DNA of 64,000 nt from Herbidospora daliensis (GCF_001570585.1 NZ_BBXF01000002.1:558001-622000), one strand, 5' to 3'; shown: positions 36,251 to 45,057, counted from the first letter of the stretch. The notes: a model not told the origin generated them from the sequence alone. Numbers and translations: made by a program.

Positions 36251-37129
36251 ATGAACTGGACCGCGGACCGTATGGCCGATCAGAAGGGGCGCACCTTCGT
36301 GGTGACGGGAGCGACGAGCGGGCTCGGGCTGGTGACGGCCCGGGAACTCGCGGCGCGCGGCGGGCGGGTGCTGCTCGCCGTCCGCGACGCCGTGCGCGGC
36401 GAGGGCGTGGCGGCCTCGTTGCGGCGGGCCCATCCGGGGGCCGACGTGGCGGTGCGCCGGGTCGACCTGCTCGACCTCGGGTCGATCCGCCGGGCGGCCG
36501 CCGAGATCGGCTCGGAATCGGTGGACGTGCTGGTCAACAACGCCGGGATCTCGATGGTCGCCCATTCGGTGACCGCCCTGGGCGCGGAGCGGCACTTCGC
36601 CGCCAACCACCTCGGCCACTTCGCCCTCACGGAGCTGCTCATGCCGGCGCTGCGCCGGTCGCCGGCCCCGAGGGTGGTCACCGTGACGTCGTACCTGCAC
36701 GAGAAGGCCGAACTCGACCTCGACGACCTCGCCTGGACGCGCAGGTACAGCCCGCTGGCGGCCTACTCGGCCTCGAAGCTGGCCAACGCGCTCTTCGCGG
36801 TCGAACTGGCCCGGCGCGAAGAGGGGATCACCAGCGTGCTGGCGCACCCCGGCTACAGCAACACGCCGATGCAGAGCAAGGGGACCGGGCTGACGGGCGT
36901 CGTCATGCGCGTCACCGGACGGCTCTTCGCCCAGAGCCCCGAGATGGGCGCGCTGCCCCAGCTGTTCGCCGCGACCGAGCCCGGCCTCGCCACCGGGTCG
37001 TACGTCGGCCCCGGCGGCCGGGGCGGGCGATCGGGATACCCGACCCTGGTGCCGCTGTCGGCGGCGGCCAGGGACGCCGAGCTCGGCCGTCGTCTGTGGG
37101 AACGGTCGCGGCAGCTCGTCGGCGGCTAA
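36251..37129 (+). CDS. Short-chain dehydrogenase/reductase
   Basis: A 292-aa classical SDR. Cofactor motif VVTGATSGLGLVTAREL (TGxxxGxG), then LLAVRD and VDVLVNNAGIS (NNAG), the catalytic Ser in VTSYLHEK and YSASKLANALFAVEL (YxxxK). The C-terminal half (LAHPGYSNTPMQ) resembles retinol-dehydrogenase-like oxidoreductases. The ATG at 36251 follows AGGAG; an in-frame TTG at 36188 overlaps the -35 and is rejected. It is activated, presumably, by the divergent MerR protein. Confidence 0.9.
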   Translation: MNWTADRMADQKGRTFVVTGATSGLGLVTARELAARGGRVLLAVRDAVRGEGVAASLRRAHPGADVAVRRVDLLDLGSIRRAAAEIGSESVDVLVNNAGISMVAHSVTALGAERHFAANHLGHFALTELLMPALRRSPAPRVVTVTSYLHEKAELDLDDLAWTRRYSPLAAYSASKLANALFAVELARREEGITSVLAHPGYSNTPMQSKGTGLTGVVMRVTGRLFAQSPEMGALPQLFAATEPGLATGSYVGPGGRGGRSGYPTLVPLSAAARDAELGRRLWERSRQLVGG

Positions 37130-37410
37130 CGCAGCGTGCCCTCTTCGGAGGAGACGAGGGCGTCGATGACGGCGAAGAACGCCTGGATGCCCGGCAGGTT
37201 GCCGCCCTTGGCCCGGGAGGCGGCGAAGTCGGCCGGGGTGCGCCACTCGACGATGTCGAGCCATTCGCCGCCGGGCAGCTCGATGAGCTTCGCGCCCAGG
37301 AACCCCTCGCGGTCGGCCTCGAAGTCGGCGACCATGCCGGCGCGGGTGGCCAGCAGCTCGGCCGTGCGCTCGGGAGAGACCCGGAACCTGGTGATTTCCA
37401 CTGTCGTCAT
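37126..37410 (-). CDS. Antibiotic biosynthesis monooxygenase-type (ABM) protein
   Basis: A 94-aa single ABM/EthD-like ferredoxin-fold domain: MTTVEITRFRVSPERTAELL, then GFLGAKLIELPGGEWLDIVE and WRTPADFAASRAKG with a C-terminal LPGIQAFFAVIDA. These cofactor-free domains act in monooxygenation or in small-molecule sensing. Start ATG at 37410, 36 bases inside a longer open frame. Its stop overlaps the end of the convergent dehydrogenase gene. A clear promoter with an inverted repeat lies upstream. Confidence 0.82.
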   Translation of the reverse strand: MTTVEITRFRVSPERTAELLATRAGMVADFEADREGFLGAKLIELPGGEWLDIVEWRTPADFAASRAKGGNLPGIQAFFAVIDALVSSEEGTLR

Positions 37411-37417
37411 GGATCCG

Positions 37418-37458
37418 ACCATATAGTCACTAATCATGACAGTCAAAATCAGTGACTA
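37418..37458 (-). promoter_or_regulatory. Promoter with inverted repeat upstream of the ABM gene
   Basis: On the minus strand a -35 TTGACT (37446-37441) and a -10 TATGGT (37423-37418) are 17 bp apart. TAGTCACT (37424-37431) and AGTGACTA (37451-37458) form a perfect 8-bp inverted repeat flanking the -35. The site begins close to the end of the upstream small-membrane-protein gene. Confidence 0.65.
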
Positions 37459-37682
37459 GTTGCCTTCTTGTGTCGTACGTCCAGCACGGCGATCACCGCG
37501 AACGCGACCGCCGCCGCCGTGACGGCGACCACGTAACACCACGGTTCGGGCAGGTAGTTGGCCGCCACGAGCCAGCTCGGGCCCTTGTCGGTGAACACCC
37601 GGAAGATGATCGCGATCGGCCCCTCCCAAACCCCCGCGACGAGCGTGAGGAGCATCGCCAGCCGATACCAGGCCTCGTTCAC
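37449..37682 (-). CDS. Small two-helix membrane protein
   Basis: A 77-aa protein from a GTG start with AAGGAGGG. It has helices at about 5-27 (WYRLAMLLTLVAGVWEGPIAI) and about 47-68 (WCYVVAVTAAAVAFAVIAVL) and a basic C-terminus (DVRHKKATSH). Upstream of, and on the same strand as, the ABM gene, with only 38 bases between. No family is recognised. Confidence 0.65.
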   Translation of the reverse strand: MNEAWYRLAMLLTLVAGVWEGPIAIIFRVFTDKGPSWLVAANYLPEPWCYVVAVTAAAVAFAVIAVLDVRHKKATSH

Positions 37683-37747
37683 AGTTCCCTCCTTGTGGTA
37701 CGGACGTATCAATGACAGCAGCAGGAAACTCGGCGTAGCAACGAATA

Positions 37748-37781
37748 CGTCACGCAATTTAGGCTGGTCAGGTGCGTGACG
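37748..37781 (+). promoter_or_regulatory. Leaderless promoter with TetR-type operator
   Basis: CGTCACGC (37748-37755) and GCGTGACG (37774-37781) are a perfect 8-bp inverted repeat. A -10 TAGGCT (37760-37765) lies between them, six bases before the GTG start at 37772, and there is no ribosome binding site, so the mRNA is probably leaderless. The repressor made from this gene likely binds here. Confidence 0.65.
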
Positions 37782-38920
37782 AAATGACGTGCAAGGTCTG
37801 TCGCGGCGTGTTGCGGGCACCGGCCCGGGGGCGCCGCCCGGTCTACTGCTCCCGCGCGTGCCAGGCCAGGGCCTACCGGTCGCGGCGCGATCCGCCGGTC
37901 CCGGCGCCCGCCGAGCCCGAGCCGGCCGGGCGGCGACGGCAGATCGTCGAGGCGGTCTGGCGGATCGCCGCCGGGCGCGGGCTCCAGATGGCCACCGTGC
38001 GGGAGATCGCCGCCGAGGCGGGGGTCTCACCCCGCGTCGTGCAGTATCACTTCGCCGGCAAGCACGACCTGCTGGTGACCGCGCTGCGCATGCTGCACCG
38101 CGACAACGAGGGCCGGGCCCGTGAGCGCATCGCGGCGCTGCGCGACCCCGCCGATCCGCGCGCGGTGCTGCGGGCCACCCTCGAAGAGCTGCTGCCGCTC
38201 GACGACCAGCGGCAGACCGGCCTGCGCGTGCTGACCGCCTACTACGCGCGCAGCCTCACCGACCCCGCCCTGGCCGAGGTCTTCCTCCCCGACGACAGCC
38301 CGCTCGAAGACCTGGTCGCCGCCCTGATCACGGCCGCCGGGCCGAAGCCGTCGATCGACGCCGCCCGCGAGGCCGACCTGCTCGTCGGCGGCGTCAGCGG
38401 CCTCGGCCTCGACCTGCTCCACGGCCGCCGCACCAAGGCCGAGGTAGGGCGTACCGTCGACTACCACCTCGCCCGCATCCTGGCCGAATGGGTGCTCAGG
38501 CCCGCCTCGCCCGACGACGTCGAGGCCGTGGCCGAGCTGCGGGCCGTCGTGTTGCGGGCCGACCTCGAAAGGCTCGGCCGCTACGACGGACGACGGGTGC
38601 GGCAGCGCCTGCGCGACGGCTTCGTCCCCGGCCACACCTGGACGATCGAGGTGGGCGGCGCCTTCGCGGGCTGCGTGGCGATGCGGCCCGACGGCGACGT
38701 CGTCTGGCTCGAACACTTCTATCTCGACCCGGCCCACCAGGGGCGCGGCATCGGCTCGGCCGTGCTCGACCGGCTGCTCGAACGTTGCGACCGCGACCGC
38801 GTGACGGTCCGGCTGAACGTGCTCCGGGGCAGCCCGGCCCGCCGCCTCTACGAACGCCGGGGCTTCACCCTCGACACCGAAGACGACGTCGACGTGTTCA
38901 TGACCCGCCGCCCCGAGTGA
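37772..38920 (+). CDS. Fusion: Cys-motif domain, TetR regulator and GNAT acetyltransferase
   Basis: A 382-aa three-part protein. Residues 5-45 hold two Cys pairs, TCKVC and YCSRAC, likely a small zinc-binding module. Residues about 54-245 are a TetR repressor with IVEAVWRIAAGRGLQMATV and REIAAEAGVSPRVVQYHF. Residues about 250-382 are a GNAT domain with WLEHFYLDPAHQGRGIG (acetyl-CoA loop) and SPARRLYERRGF. Length and frame are continuous with no internal stop. TetR-GNAT fusions are uncommon; a repressor that also acetylates or senses acetyl-CoA is possible. Confidence 0.82.
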   Translation: MRDEMTCKVCRGVLRAPARGRRPVYCSRACQARAYRSRRDPPVPAPAEPEPAGRRRQIVEAVWRIAAGRGLQMATVREIAAEAGVSPRVVQYHFAGKHDLLVTALRMLHRDNEGRARERIAALRDPADPRAVLRATLEELLPLDDQRQTGLRVLTAYYARSLTDPALAEVFLPDDSPLEDLVAALITAAGPKPSIDAAREADLLVGGVSGLGLDLLHGRRTKAEVGRTVDYHLARILAEWVLRPASPDDVEAVAELRAVVLRADLERLGRYDGRRVRQRLRDGFVPGHTWTIEVGGAFAGCVAMRPDGDVVWLEHFYLDPAHQGRGIGSAVLDRLLERCDRDRVTVRLNVLRGSPARRLYERRGFTLDTEDDVDVFMTRRPE

Positions 38921-39458
38921 ACCACCGCCGCCTGCGCGCCCCCCGGTAACGCACCCGCACCTTCCCGTAGCCGACCTCGCCGATCACCCGCACGTGGGGG
39001 AACCCCGGCCGGGGCGCGCCCGGGACGTCGGAGGCCACGCTGCCCCACTCGCAGTGCACGCCGTCGGTGTCGGCCGTCGCGCCCGGCGGCAGCAGGATCT
39101 CGGCGGAGCCGTACTTCAGGTTGAGGTCGAAGGTGACCTCGGCGTGCTCGATCACCGCCTCGCTCAGGTCGAGGTGGGGGTTGCCGTAGACGGACTCGAT
39201 ACGCAGCGTCTTCGGCACCCGCCACTGCCCGGTACGCAGGATCTTGCCCGCCTTCGTCGAGACGGTGACCACCTCCCCCGGCCGCTCGGGCAGGTCGGCC
39301 AGCAGCGCGGCCAGGTCGCCCTGCGAGACGGCCGTGAGGGCGCGTTCGACACGCTGCTCCATCTCGTCCGCGGCGAGCCGTCCGTCGGTGTACGCCTGCT
39401 TGAGGCGGCTGACGGTCGTCTCCCGGTCCTGGTCGGAGGCGCGGGCTTCAAGGTCCAT
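38898..39458 (-). CDS. DUF1707 protein with LiaF-like C-terminal domain
   Basis: A 186-aa protein. Residues 5-55 are the DUF1707 SHOCT-like domain: ASDQDRETTVSRLKQAYTDG and RLAADEMEQRVERAL. Residues about 80-175 form the repetitive beta-solenoid of the LiaF/DUF2154 type (VYGNPHLDLSEA, DLNLKYGSAEILLPPG). Such domains occur in actinobacterial cell-wall-stress-associated proteins. No membrane helix is present here. Its 3' end overlaps the end of the convergent fusion gene by 23 bases. Confidence 0.85.
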   Translation of the reverse strand: MDLEARASDQDRETTVSRLKQAYTDGRLAADEMEQRVERALTAVSQGDLAALLADLPERPGEVVTVSTKAGKILRTGQWRVPKTLRIESVYGNPHLDLSEAVIEHAEVTFDLNLKYGSAEILLPPGATADTDGVHCEWGSVASDVPGAPRPGFPHVRVIGEVGYGKVRVRYRGARRRRWFTRGGGS

Positions 39459-39517
39459 GGGGTCAATTTACGGTCGACTGAGGCGGTTTGTCGGTGGTCG
39501 CCTCTAACGTGCCGCGC

Positions 39518-41983
39518 ATGACTTGGCAGCGGGTGCGGGAATGGATCGAACTCGGCGGAGACCACGCCTTCCCCACAGGGGACGTCGACCGCAAGGCGGT
39601 CGCCGCCGAACTGCCCGGCTACCTGGCCGGGCGGCGGGTCTCCGCGCACCCGTTCCGCGTCGCCGGCGCGGCCTGCCTCCCGGGTGCGGCCCAGGTCGCC
39701 GCCTGGCTCGACCGCCGCGAGTTACGCGAGCCGGAGGACCCGGAGGCCGACGCCGAGCACGTCCTCGACGTCCTCCGCGACCGGCCCGAGGCCTGGCGCC
39801 GCGACCTCGCCCACCGGCTGGTCACCGGCCTGCGGCCCAACCGGCGCGGCGCCCCGCCGAACTGGCGCCTCGCCGCCTCCCTGGTGATCGAGACCGGCGT
39901 CGAGCCGCCGGCGAACGACGCCTTCGTCGCCGGCTGGCTCTGGGACGTCACCCGGGTCGGCGACCATCCTCTCCTCGACGTCATGGTCGACCGGCTCTTC
40001 GCGGCCGAAGGCGTCGCCGCGCCGTTGAGCCGGCGCGGGCACGTCGTCGGCGCGCTGGCCGACCTCGCGGCCGGGGGCCGCCTCAAGCGGCAGACCCTCA
40101 TCGACGGTTGCGCGGCCCGTTTCCTCACCCACGGGCAGGCCCGCGACGTCGACCCCTTCGTGCAGTTGTGGAACCGGCTCCAGCCGACCTTCGACGAGAT
40201 GCCCGTGCTCGACCTGGCCAGGGCCCTGCCGATCGCCGCAGGCCCGCTGGCCCGGCTGGCCGCGGGCGAACTGCGCCGCTACGACGACGCCGTCGGCCTG
40301 AGCCCCGACCTGTTCGCCGAGACGGTCGGCGCGCTGGCGTTCCGGCCGGAGCGCGCCCACGTCACGACCGCCGTGCGCTGGATCGCCGCGGCGACCCCCG
40401 ACCGCGCCGACGGCGCACTCGCCGCCCTCGCCCTGGTCTTCGGCCAGGAAGACCACGCGCTCCGCGCCCGTGCTGTACGGCTCGCGCGCAAGCTCGCCCC
40501 CCACGCCACCCCCGCCGCGGTCGACCCGATCCGCGAGGCGGCGAGCGCCCTGCCGTGGGAGCTGCGAACCCAGATCGCCGCCGCCTTCGGCGAGGTCGCC
40601 GCCCCGCCCCCGGCGGACCTGCCCGTGGCCGGCCCCCTGGAGATCACCTTCTCGCTGCCCGAGATGCCCCCGCCGATCGTCTCGGCGGACGAGCTGATCG
40701 CCGCACTCGACGCCGAGCCCTCGTTCCGCATGGTCGACGTCGAGCGGACCCTGGCCGCCCTCGTCGAGCTGACGCACCGCGACCGCGCCGCGACCGCCGA
40801 GGCGCTGCGGCCCTGGTGGGCGGAGAACTGTCAGGGCTATGGCCCGAAACTCTTCAACTCGGCGAGCAGCTGGACCACGGGCAATCCCTACTTCCTGCTG
40901 CGCCACTGCGTGAGCGCGATCGTGTCGCCTGAGCAGAGCGCCGAGGCGTCCCGGGAGAACGCCGAATACCTGCGCCAAAGCGGTGCGCACCACCCGCCGC
41001 TCGACCGGATGTTCCCCGATCGGGTGCGTGAGGTCATCGCCCTGCTGGAGTCGGGCCGGACGATCCCGGTCCTGCTCGCCACCCCGACCGAGGCCACCGG
41101 CCACGTCGACGCGGCGACGCTGACCAGCCGCCGCGAACTCCTGGGAGAGCACGAACCGCTCCCGCTCGACCACGCCCAGGCGCTCCTGCGGCTGCACGAC
41201 GGCGGCCTGCCCGAACCGATCATGGAGTGCGGCGTCGAGGCCATGACGCGGGTCATCGGATACGACACCTACCGGCGCGTCCCCGCCATGCACGTGCGCA
41301 TGCGGCCGGGCCGGCCCGACCTCCCGGCGTCGATCGCCGGCGTGTGCTCGCTGAAACCGGGGGACTACTGGGCCGGGCTCTCCGACGACATGGGGTGGTG
41401 GCCGTTCTTCCTGCCGTCGCACCGGGAGGTGGTCGCCGCCCACGTGCTGGAGTGTTTCGCCACCGGCGTCGTGCTGACCAGCCAGGCTAAAGCGGAGGTG
41501 CTGACGACCCTCGTCCAGGGAGAAGGGCCGGTGGGGCGGGCGACGGCGAGCGCCATCGTGACGGCCCTCAGCCACAAGAGACCCGCGGAGCAGGTCTTCG
41601 CCCTCGACGCCATGAAGATCCTCATCGCCCGGGACGAGTTCGCCGGCGCCGATTTCGGCTGGGCCCTGGGAGAGCTGGTCCGGGCCGGCGCCGTGAAGCT
41701 CGCCCGGGTGTCCCCGTTGCTGAAGGAGCTCGTCTTCTCCGGCGGCCATCGTGAGACGTGGGCCCTGCTGGCCGAAGCGATCCCCACGCTGCTGCCGAAG
41801 GCCGGAGACCGGGCGCCGGCCGGCCTGGCCGACCTGCTGGCCGTCGCGACCACGGCCGCCCTGCTGGCCGACGCCCCGGCCGAGCTCCCCGGCCTGGCCG
41901 AGACGGCGGCGCGCACGACCGGCAACCGCCTGACGACGGAGGCCAGGGCTCTCCTGGACGCGATCAGCCGGGCGTCCCGTTGA
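39518..41983 (+). CDS. Large helical protein of unknown function
   Basis: An 821-aa soluble protein. Most of it is Ala/Leu/Arg-rich helix pairs resembling HEAT-like solenoid repeats (TTAVRWIAAATPDRADGALA, LARKLAPHATPAAVDPIREA), interrupted by a more globular middle (about 430-640) with WWAENCQGYGPKLFNSASSW and MHVRMRPGRPDLPA. No signal peptide or nucleotide motif is seen. The ATG at 39518 has no ribosome binding site, so translation may be leaderless. Similar large proteins of unknown function occur in actinomycetes, but I cannot assign the family with certainty. Confidence 0.72.
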   Translation: MTWQRVREWIELGGDHAFPTGDVDRKAVAAELPGYLAGRRVSAHPFRVAGAACLPGAAQVAAWLDRRELREPEDPEADAEHVLDVLRDRPEAWRRDLAHRLVTGLRPNRRGAPPNWRLAASLVIETGVEPPANDAFVAGWLWDVTRVGDHPLLDVMVDRLFAAEGVAAPLSRRGHVVGALADLAAGGRLKRQTLIDGCAARFLTHGQARDVDPFVQLWNRLQPTFDEMPVLDLARALPIAAGPLARLAAGELRRYDDAVGLSPDLFAETVGALAFRPERAHVTTAVRWIAAATPDRADGALAALALVFGQEDHALRARAVRLARKLAPHATPAAVDPIREAASALPWELRTQIAAAFGEVAAPPPADLPVAGPLEITFSLPEMPPPIVSADELIAALDAEPSFRMVDVERTLAALVELTHRDRAATAEALRPWWAENCQGYGPKLFNSASSWTTGNPYFLLRHCVSAIVSPEQSAEASRENAEYLRQSGAHHPPLDRMFPDRVREVIALLESGRTIPVLLATPTEATGHVDAATLTSRRELLGEHEPLPLDHAQALLRLHDGGLPEPIMECGVEAMTRVIGYDTYRRVPAMHVRMRPGRPDLPASIAGVCSLKPGDYWAGLSDDMGWWPFFLPSHREVVAAHVLECFATGVVLTSQAKAEVLTTLVQGEGPVGRATASAIVTALSHKRPAEQVFALDAMKILIARDEFAGADFGWALGELVRAGAVKLARVSPLLKELVFSGGHRETWALLAEAIPTLLPKAGDRAPAGLADLLAVATTAALLADAPAELPGLAETAARTTGNRLTTEARALLDAISRASR

Positions 41984-42686
41984 GCACCTCGACCTCCCCC
42001 GTGTCGAGGGAGTAGTAGGCCGCGACCACCGCCAGCTTCTTGTCCGTCACCAGCGGCCCCAGGTCGCCGTTGCCGCGCAGCGCGTCGGCGGTCAGGGTGA
42101 CCTGGTGTTTCGTCATCGTCTCGATCGGGTCGGCGCTGCCCTCGCGTGTGGTCGCCTCGTAGGCGGGCCGCAGCGCCTCGACGATCGACTGGAGGTTCCC
42201 GGGGAGCGGTTTGCCGTCTTTCAGCGCCGTGTACGCCGCCTCCACCGCCCCGCACCGCTGGTGACCCAGCACGACGATCAGCGGGGTGCCGCCGGTCATC
42301 GGGCCGTATTCGACCGACCCGGTCACCACGGGCCCGATGGCCTGGCCGCCGGTGCGCATCACGAACAGGTCGCCGAGGCCGGTGTCGAAGACGAGCTCGG
42401 GCGGCACCCGGGAGTCGATGCACGACAACACCACGCCGTAGGGCTTCTGTTTGGCGGCCAGCACTTCGCGGCGGGTGGGGTCGCGGTCGGGGTGCTGCAG
42501 CGCGCCGGTGATCCAGCGCCGGTTGCCCGCCATCAGGCGGTCGAAGGCGGCCTTCGGCGAGCCGGGGTAACCCTCGGACGCGGTGGCCACGGGCACGGCC
42601 CGGAGCGTCGTGTCGGTCGCGGCGCAACCGGCGAGCGCGAGAGACGCCGCGCCCGCGAATAGTGTTCTTCGCCCCATACCGTCCAT
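41964..42686 (-). CDS. Exported beta-class carbonic anhydrase lipoprotein
   Basis: A 240-aa enzyme that hydrates CO2 to bicarbonate. Beta-class zinc ligands are C89 and D91-R93 in SCIDSRVPPE, and H142 and C145 in LGHQRCGAVEAA. Other marks are VMRTGGQA and GSVEYG. An N-terminal signal with a twin Arg (MGRRTLF) and a lipobox ending ALAGC indicates export and lipidation, which is unusual because most beta-class enzymes are cytosolic. I chose the ATG at 42686; 42677 is also possible. Confidence 0.85.
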   Translation of the reverse strand: MDGMGRRTLFAGAASLALAGCAATDTTLRAVPVATASEGYPGSPKAAFDRLMAGNRRWITGALQHPDRDPTRREVLAAKQKPYGVVLSCIDSRVPPELVFDTGLGDLFVMRTGGQAIGPVVTGSVEYGPMTGGTPLIVVLGHQRCGAVEAAYTALKDGKPLPGNLQSIVEALRPAYEATTREGSADPIETMTKHQVTLTADALRGNGDLGPLVTDKKLAVVAAYYSLDTGEVEVLNGTPG

Positions 42687-42765
42687 GACCTGGATCTTCT
42701 CCACCCGGGCCGACGGAAAAACGGAGGACGGCGACCGCTGCCAGGTGGCGGTCGCCGTGGACGAA

Positions 42766-43398
42766 TTAGAGGGCGCCGCTCTCGATGCGCTGCTTCAGGA
42801 CCGTCTGGATGCCCTGGTGCGCCTGCACGCCGGAGGTCAGTGCGAGGTCGATCAGCTCAGAGGGCGTCTCGAACGTCAGGTTCTCGGTCACCTTGGTCTT
42901 GTACAGGCCGACCCGCTCGAAGGTGATCTTCTGGTGGGTCACGATGTAGCCCGTCGACCACGAGTCGACCGTGTAATAGAACTCGTTCAGGTCGAGCACC
43001 TGCCGCGCGTGCGTGTTCAGCGTGAGCGGGGCCGGCTCCATCGGGATGACCTCGATGGCGGTGAGGTTCTTGTACCGCTTGCCCAGCCGGGTGTTGTCGC
43101 TGTGGGTGACCACGCGCTCAAGCACGGGGTTGGCGCCGATGTGGTTGTTGAAGTTCGAGTAGGCCGCGAAGACCTGGGCCCGGGGAGCATTGATCACGAT
43201 GGAGATGCTCTGGGAGGCGCGCGATCGGCCGGCCGGCAGCGGGTCGGCGACCTGGGTGAACTTGTAGGTGTTCCAAGTGGTCAGCCACTCCTGTGCGAGG
43301 GGGTCGGTCGTGGCACGCGCCGGCGCGCCGAAGACCGAGAGCACGAGGGAGACGGCGAGGAGGGGAGCGCTTAAAAAGCGAAGCAGCCTCGTTTTCAT
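42766..43398 (-). CDS. Secreted SRPBCC-like protein
   Basis: A 210-aa exported protein. The signal peptide (MKTRLLRFLSAPLLAVSLV) ends PARA. The mature sequence carries a START/SRPBCC-like opening, SISIVINAPRAQVFAAYSNF, then GKRYKNLTAIEVIPM, VLDLNEFYYTVDSWSTGYIV and KVTENLTFETPSELIDLAL. No Cys pairs are present. Function is unknown; SRPBCC folds bind hydrophobic ligands. The ATG at 43398 is three codons inside a longer open frame. Confidence 0.65.
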   Translation of the reverse strand: MKTRLLRFLSAPLLAVSLVLSVFGAPARATTDPLAQEWLTTWNTYKFTQVADPLPAGRSRASQSISIVINAPRAQVFAAYSNFNNHIGANPVLERVVTHSDNTRLGKRYKNLTAIEVIPMEPAPLTLNTHARQVLDLNEFYYTVDSWSTGYIVTHQKITFERVGLYKTKVTENLTFETPSELIDLALTSGVQAHQGIQTVLKQRIESGAL

Positions 43399-43575
43399 GC
43401 AGAACATTTATCGCATTCAGGACCTGAACACATCGCCCATGATCATGTCTGTCACTGATTGCCAACAGGTGCCCTGATCGGGGCGGACAAGTCGCACTTC
43501 GTGCCAGAAAGCGGACAGCGACCGGCTGACCGCGATCTGTTGAATGATCAACTATCCGAAGCGCTTGCGTGTTGC

Positions 43576-43620
43576 TTGACGTTGTTTTACGCTCCACGTC
43601 AAATTAGGAAACCTTCCTAA
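43576..43620 (+). promoter_or_regulatory. Promoter and palindrome of the endoglucanase gene
   Basis: TTAGGAA-ACC-TTCCTAA (43604-43620) is a perfect inverted repeat just before the ribosome binding site. A second inverted repeat, TTGACGT...ACGTCAA (43576-43582 and 43596-43602), contains a possible -35 TTGACG. The palindrome is a plausible operator for a sugar-responsive repressor. Confidence 0.55.
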
Positions 43621-43641
43621 CTACTCGCCATAGGAGCGCCT

Positions 43642-45057
43642 ATGTTACGTAGCACGCTCGTCGCCCTGCTCATACTGACCGGCTTGACCACGGTCAGTGC
43701 GCCGGCCGCCGCCGCACCCGTCCTGATCTCCACCGGCAAGACCGCCACCTCGTCGTCGATCGAGGGCTCCGGCCTGGAGGCCGGCAAGGCGGTCGACGCC
43801 AACACCGGCACCCGCTGGGCGTCGGCCGAGGGCGTCGACCCGCAGTGGATCAGGATCGACCTCGGCGCCTCGTACCCGATCTCCCGCGTCAAGCTGACCT
43901 GGGAGACGGCCTACGCGTCGGCGTACCGGATCGAAGTTTCGCCTGACGGCGCAACGTGGTCGAGCATCTACTCGACGACCACCGGCAACGGCGCGACCGA
44001 CGACCTCACGGTCTCCGGCACCGGCCGCTACATCCGCATGTACGGCACCACCCGCGCCACCCAGTGGGGCTACTCCCTCTGGGAGTTCGAGGTCTACACC
44101 GAGTCGTCGACCGGTGGCGGCACCCCGGTGGCCGCCAACGGCCAGCTCCGCGTCTGCGGCGTCAAGCTGTGCAACGAGGCCGGCAAGCAGATCCAGCTCA
44201 GGGGCATGAGCAGCCACGGCATCCAGTGGTACAACCAGTGCCTCAACAGCGCCTCGCTCGACGCCCTGGCCACCGACTGGAAGGCCGACGTCCTGCGCAT
44301 CTCCATGTACATCCAGGAGGGCGGCTACGAGACCAACCCGCGCCTCTACACCGACCGGGTCCACAACCTGATCGAGATGGCCTCCGCCCGCGGCATGTAC
44401 GCCATCGTCGACTGGCACATGCTCACCCCCGGCGACCCCAACTACAACCTGACCAGGGCCCGGACCTTCTTCACCGAGATCGCCCAGCGGCACAACGGCA
44501 AGAAGAACGTCCTGTACGAGATCGCCAACGAGCCCAACGGCGACAGCGTCACGTGGTCGGTCATCCGCAACTACGCCAACTCGCTGGTCCCGACGATCCG
44601 CCAGTACGACCCGGACGCCCCCGTCCTGGTCGGCACGCCGGCCTGGTCGTCGCTCGGCGTCTCCGGCCCCGGCGACCAGACCGACACGATCCGCAACAAC
44701 CCGGTCTCCGGCACCAACATCATGTACACGTTCCACTTCTACGCCGCCTCGCACGGCACCCAGTACCTGAACGCCCTGTCGAGGGCCGCCGACCTGCTGC
44801 CGATGTTCGTCTCGGAGTTCGGCACCCAGGAGGCGTCCGGCGACGGCGGGAACAACTTCAGCAGGGCCCAGCAGTACATCGACCTGATGGCGCAGAAGAA
44901 GGTCAGCTGGGTCAACTGGAACTTCTCCGACGACTTCCGCACGGGGGCCGTCTTCACCACCGGGACCTGCAACAGCGGCCCGTACACGGGAACCAGCAGG
45001 TTGAAGGAGGCGGGTGTCTGGGTGCGTGACCGGATCCGGACCGCCGACGACTTCTAA
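43642..45057 (+). CDS. Secreted endoglucanase, discoidin (CBM32-like) plus GH5
   Basis: A 471-aa secreted cellulase. A signal peptide ending AAAAP is followed by a discoidin/F5-F8-type C domain (about 30-155: AVDANTGTRWASAEGVDP, IDLGASYPISRVKLTW, RYIRMYG), which binds sugars. A GH5 catalytic domain (about 170-460) has RISMYIQEGGY, VDWHML, the acid/base E297 in YEIANEPNG and the nucleophile E392 in FVSEFGTQE. The GH5_2 pattern fits endo-beta-1,4-glucanases. ATG with an AGGAG. Its stop overlaps that of the convergent DinB gene. Confidence 0.9.
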   Translation: MLRSTLVALLILTGLTTVSAPAAAAPVLISTGKTATSSSIEGSGLEAGKAVDANTGTRWASAEGVDPQWIRIDLGASYPISRVKLTWETAYASAYRIEVSPDGATWSSIYSTTTGNGATDDLTVSGTGRYIRMYGTTRATQWGYSLWEFEVYTESSTGGGTPVAANGQLRVCGVKLCNEAGKQIQLRGMSSHGIQWYNQCLNSASLDALATDWKADVLRISMYIQEGGYETNPRLYTDRVHNLIEMASARGMYAIVDWHMLTPGDPNYNLTRARTFFTEIAQRHNGKKNVLYEIANEPNGDSVTWSVIRNYANSLVPTIRQYDPDAPVLVGTPAWSSLGVSGPGDQTDTIRNNPVSGTNIMYTFHFYAASHGTQYLNALSRAADLLPMFVSEFGTQEASGDGGNNFSRAQQYIDLMAQKKVSWVNWNFSDDFRTGAVFTTGTCNSGPYTGTSRLKEAGVWVRDRIRTADDF

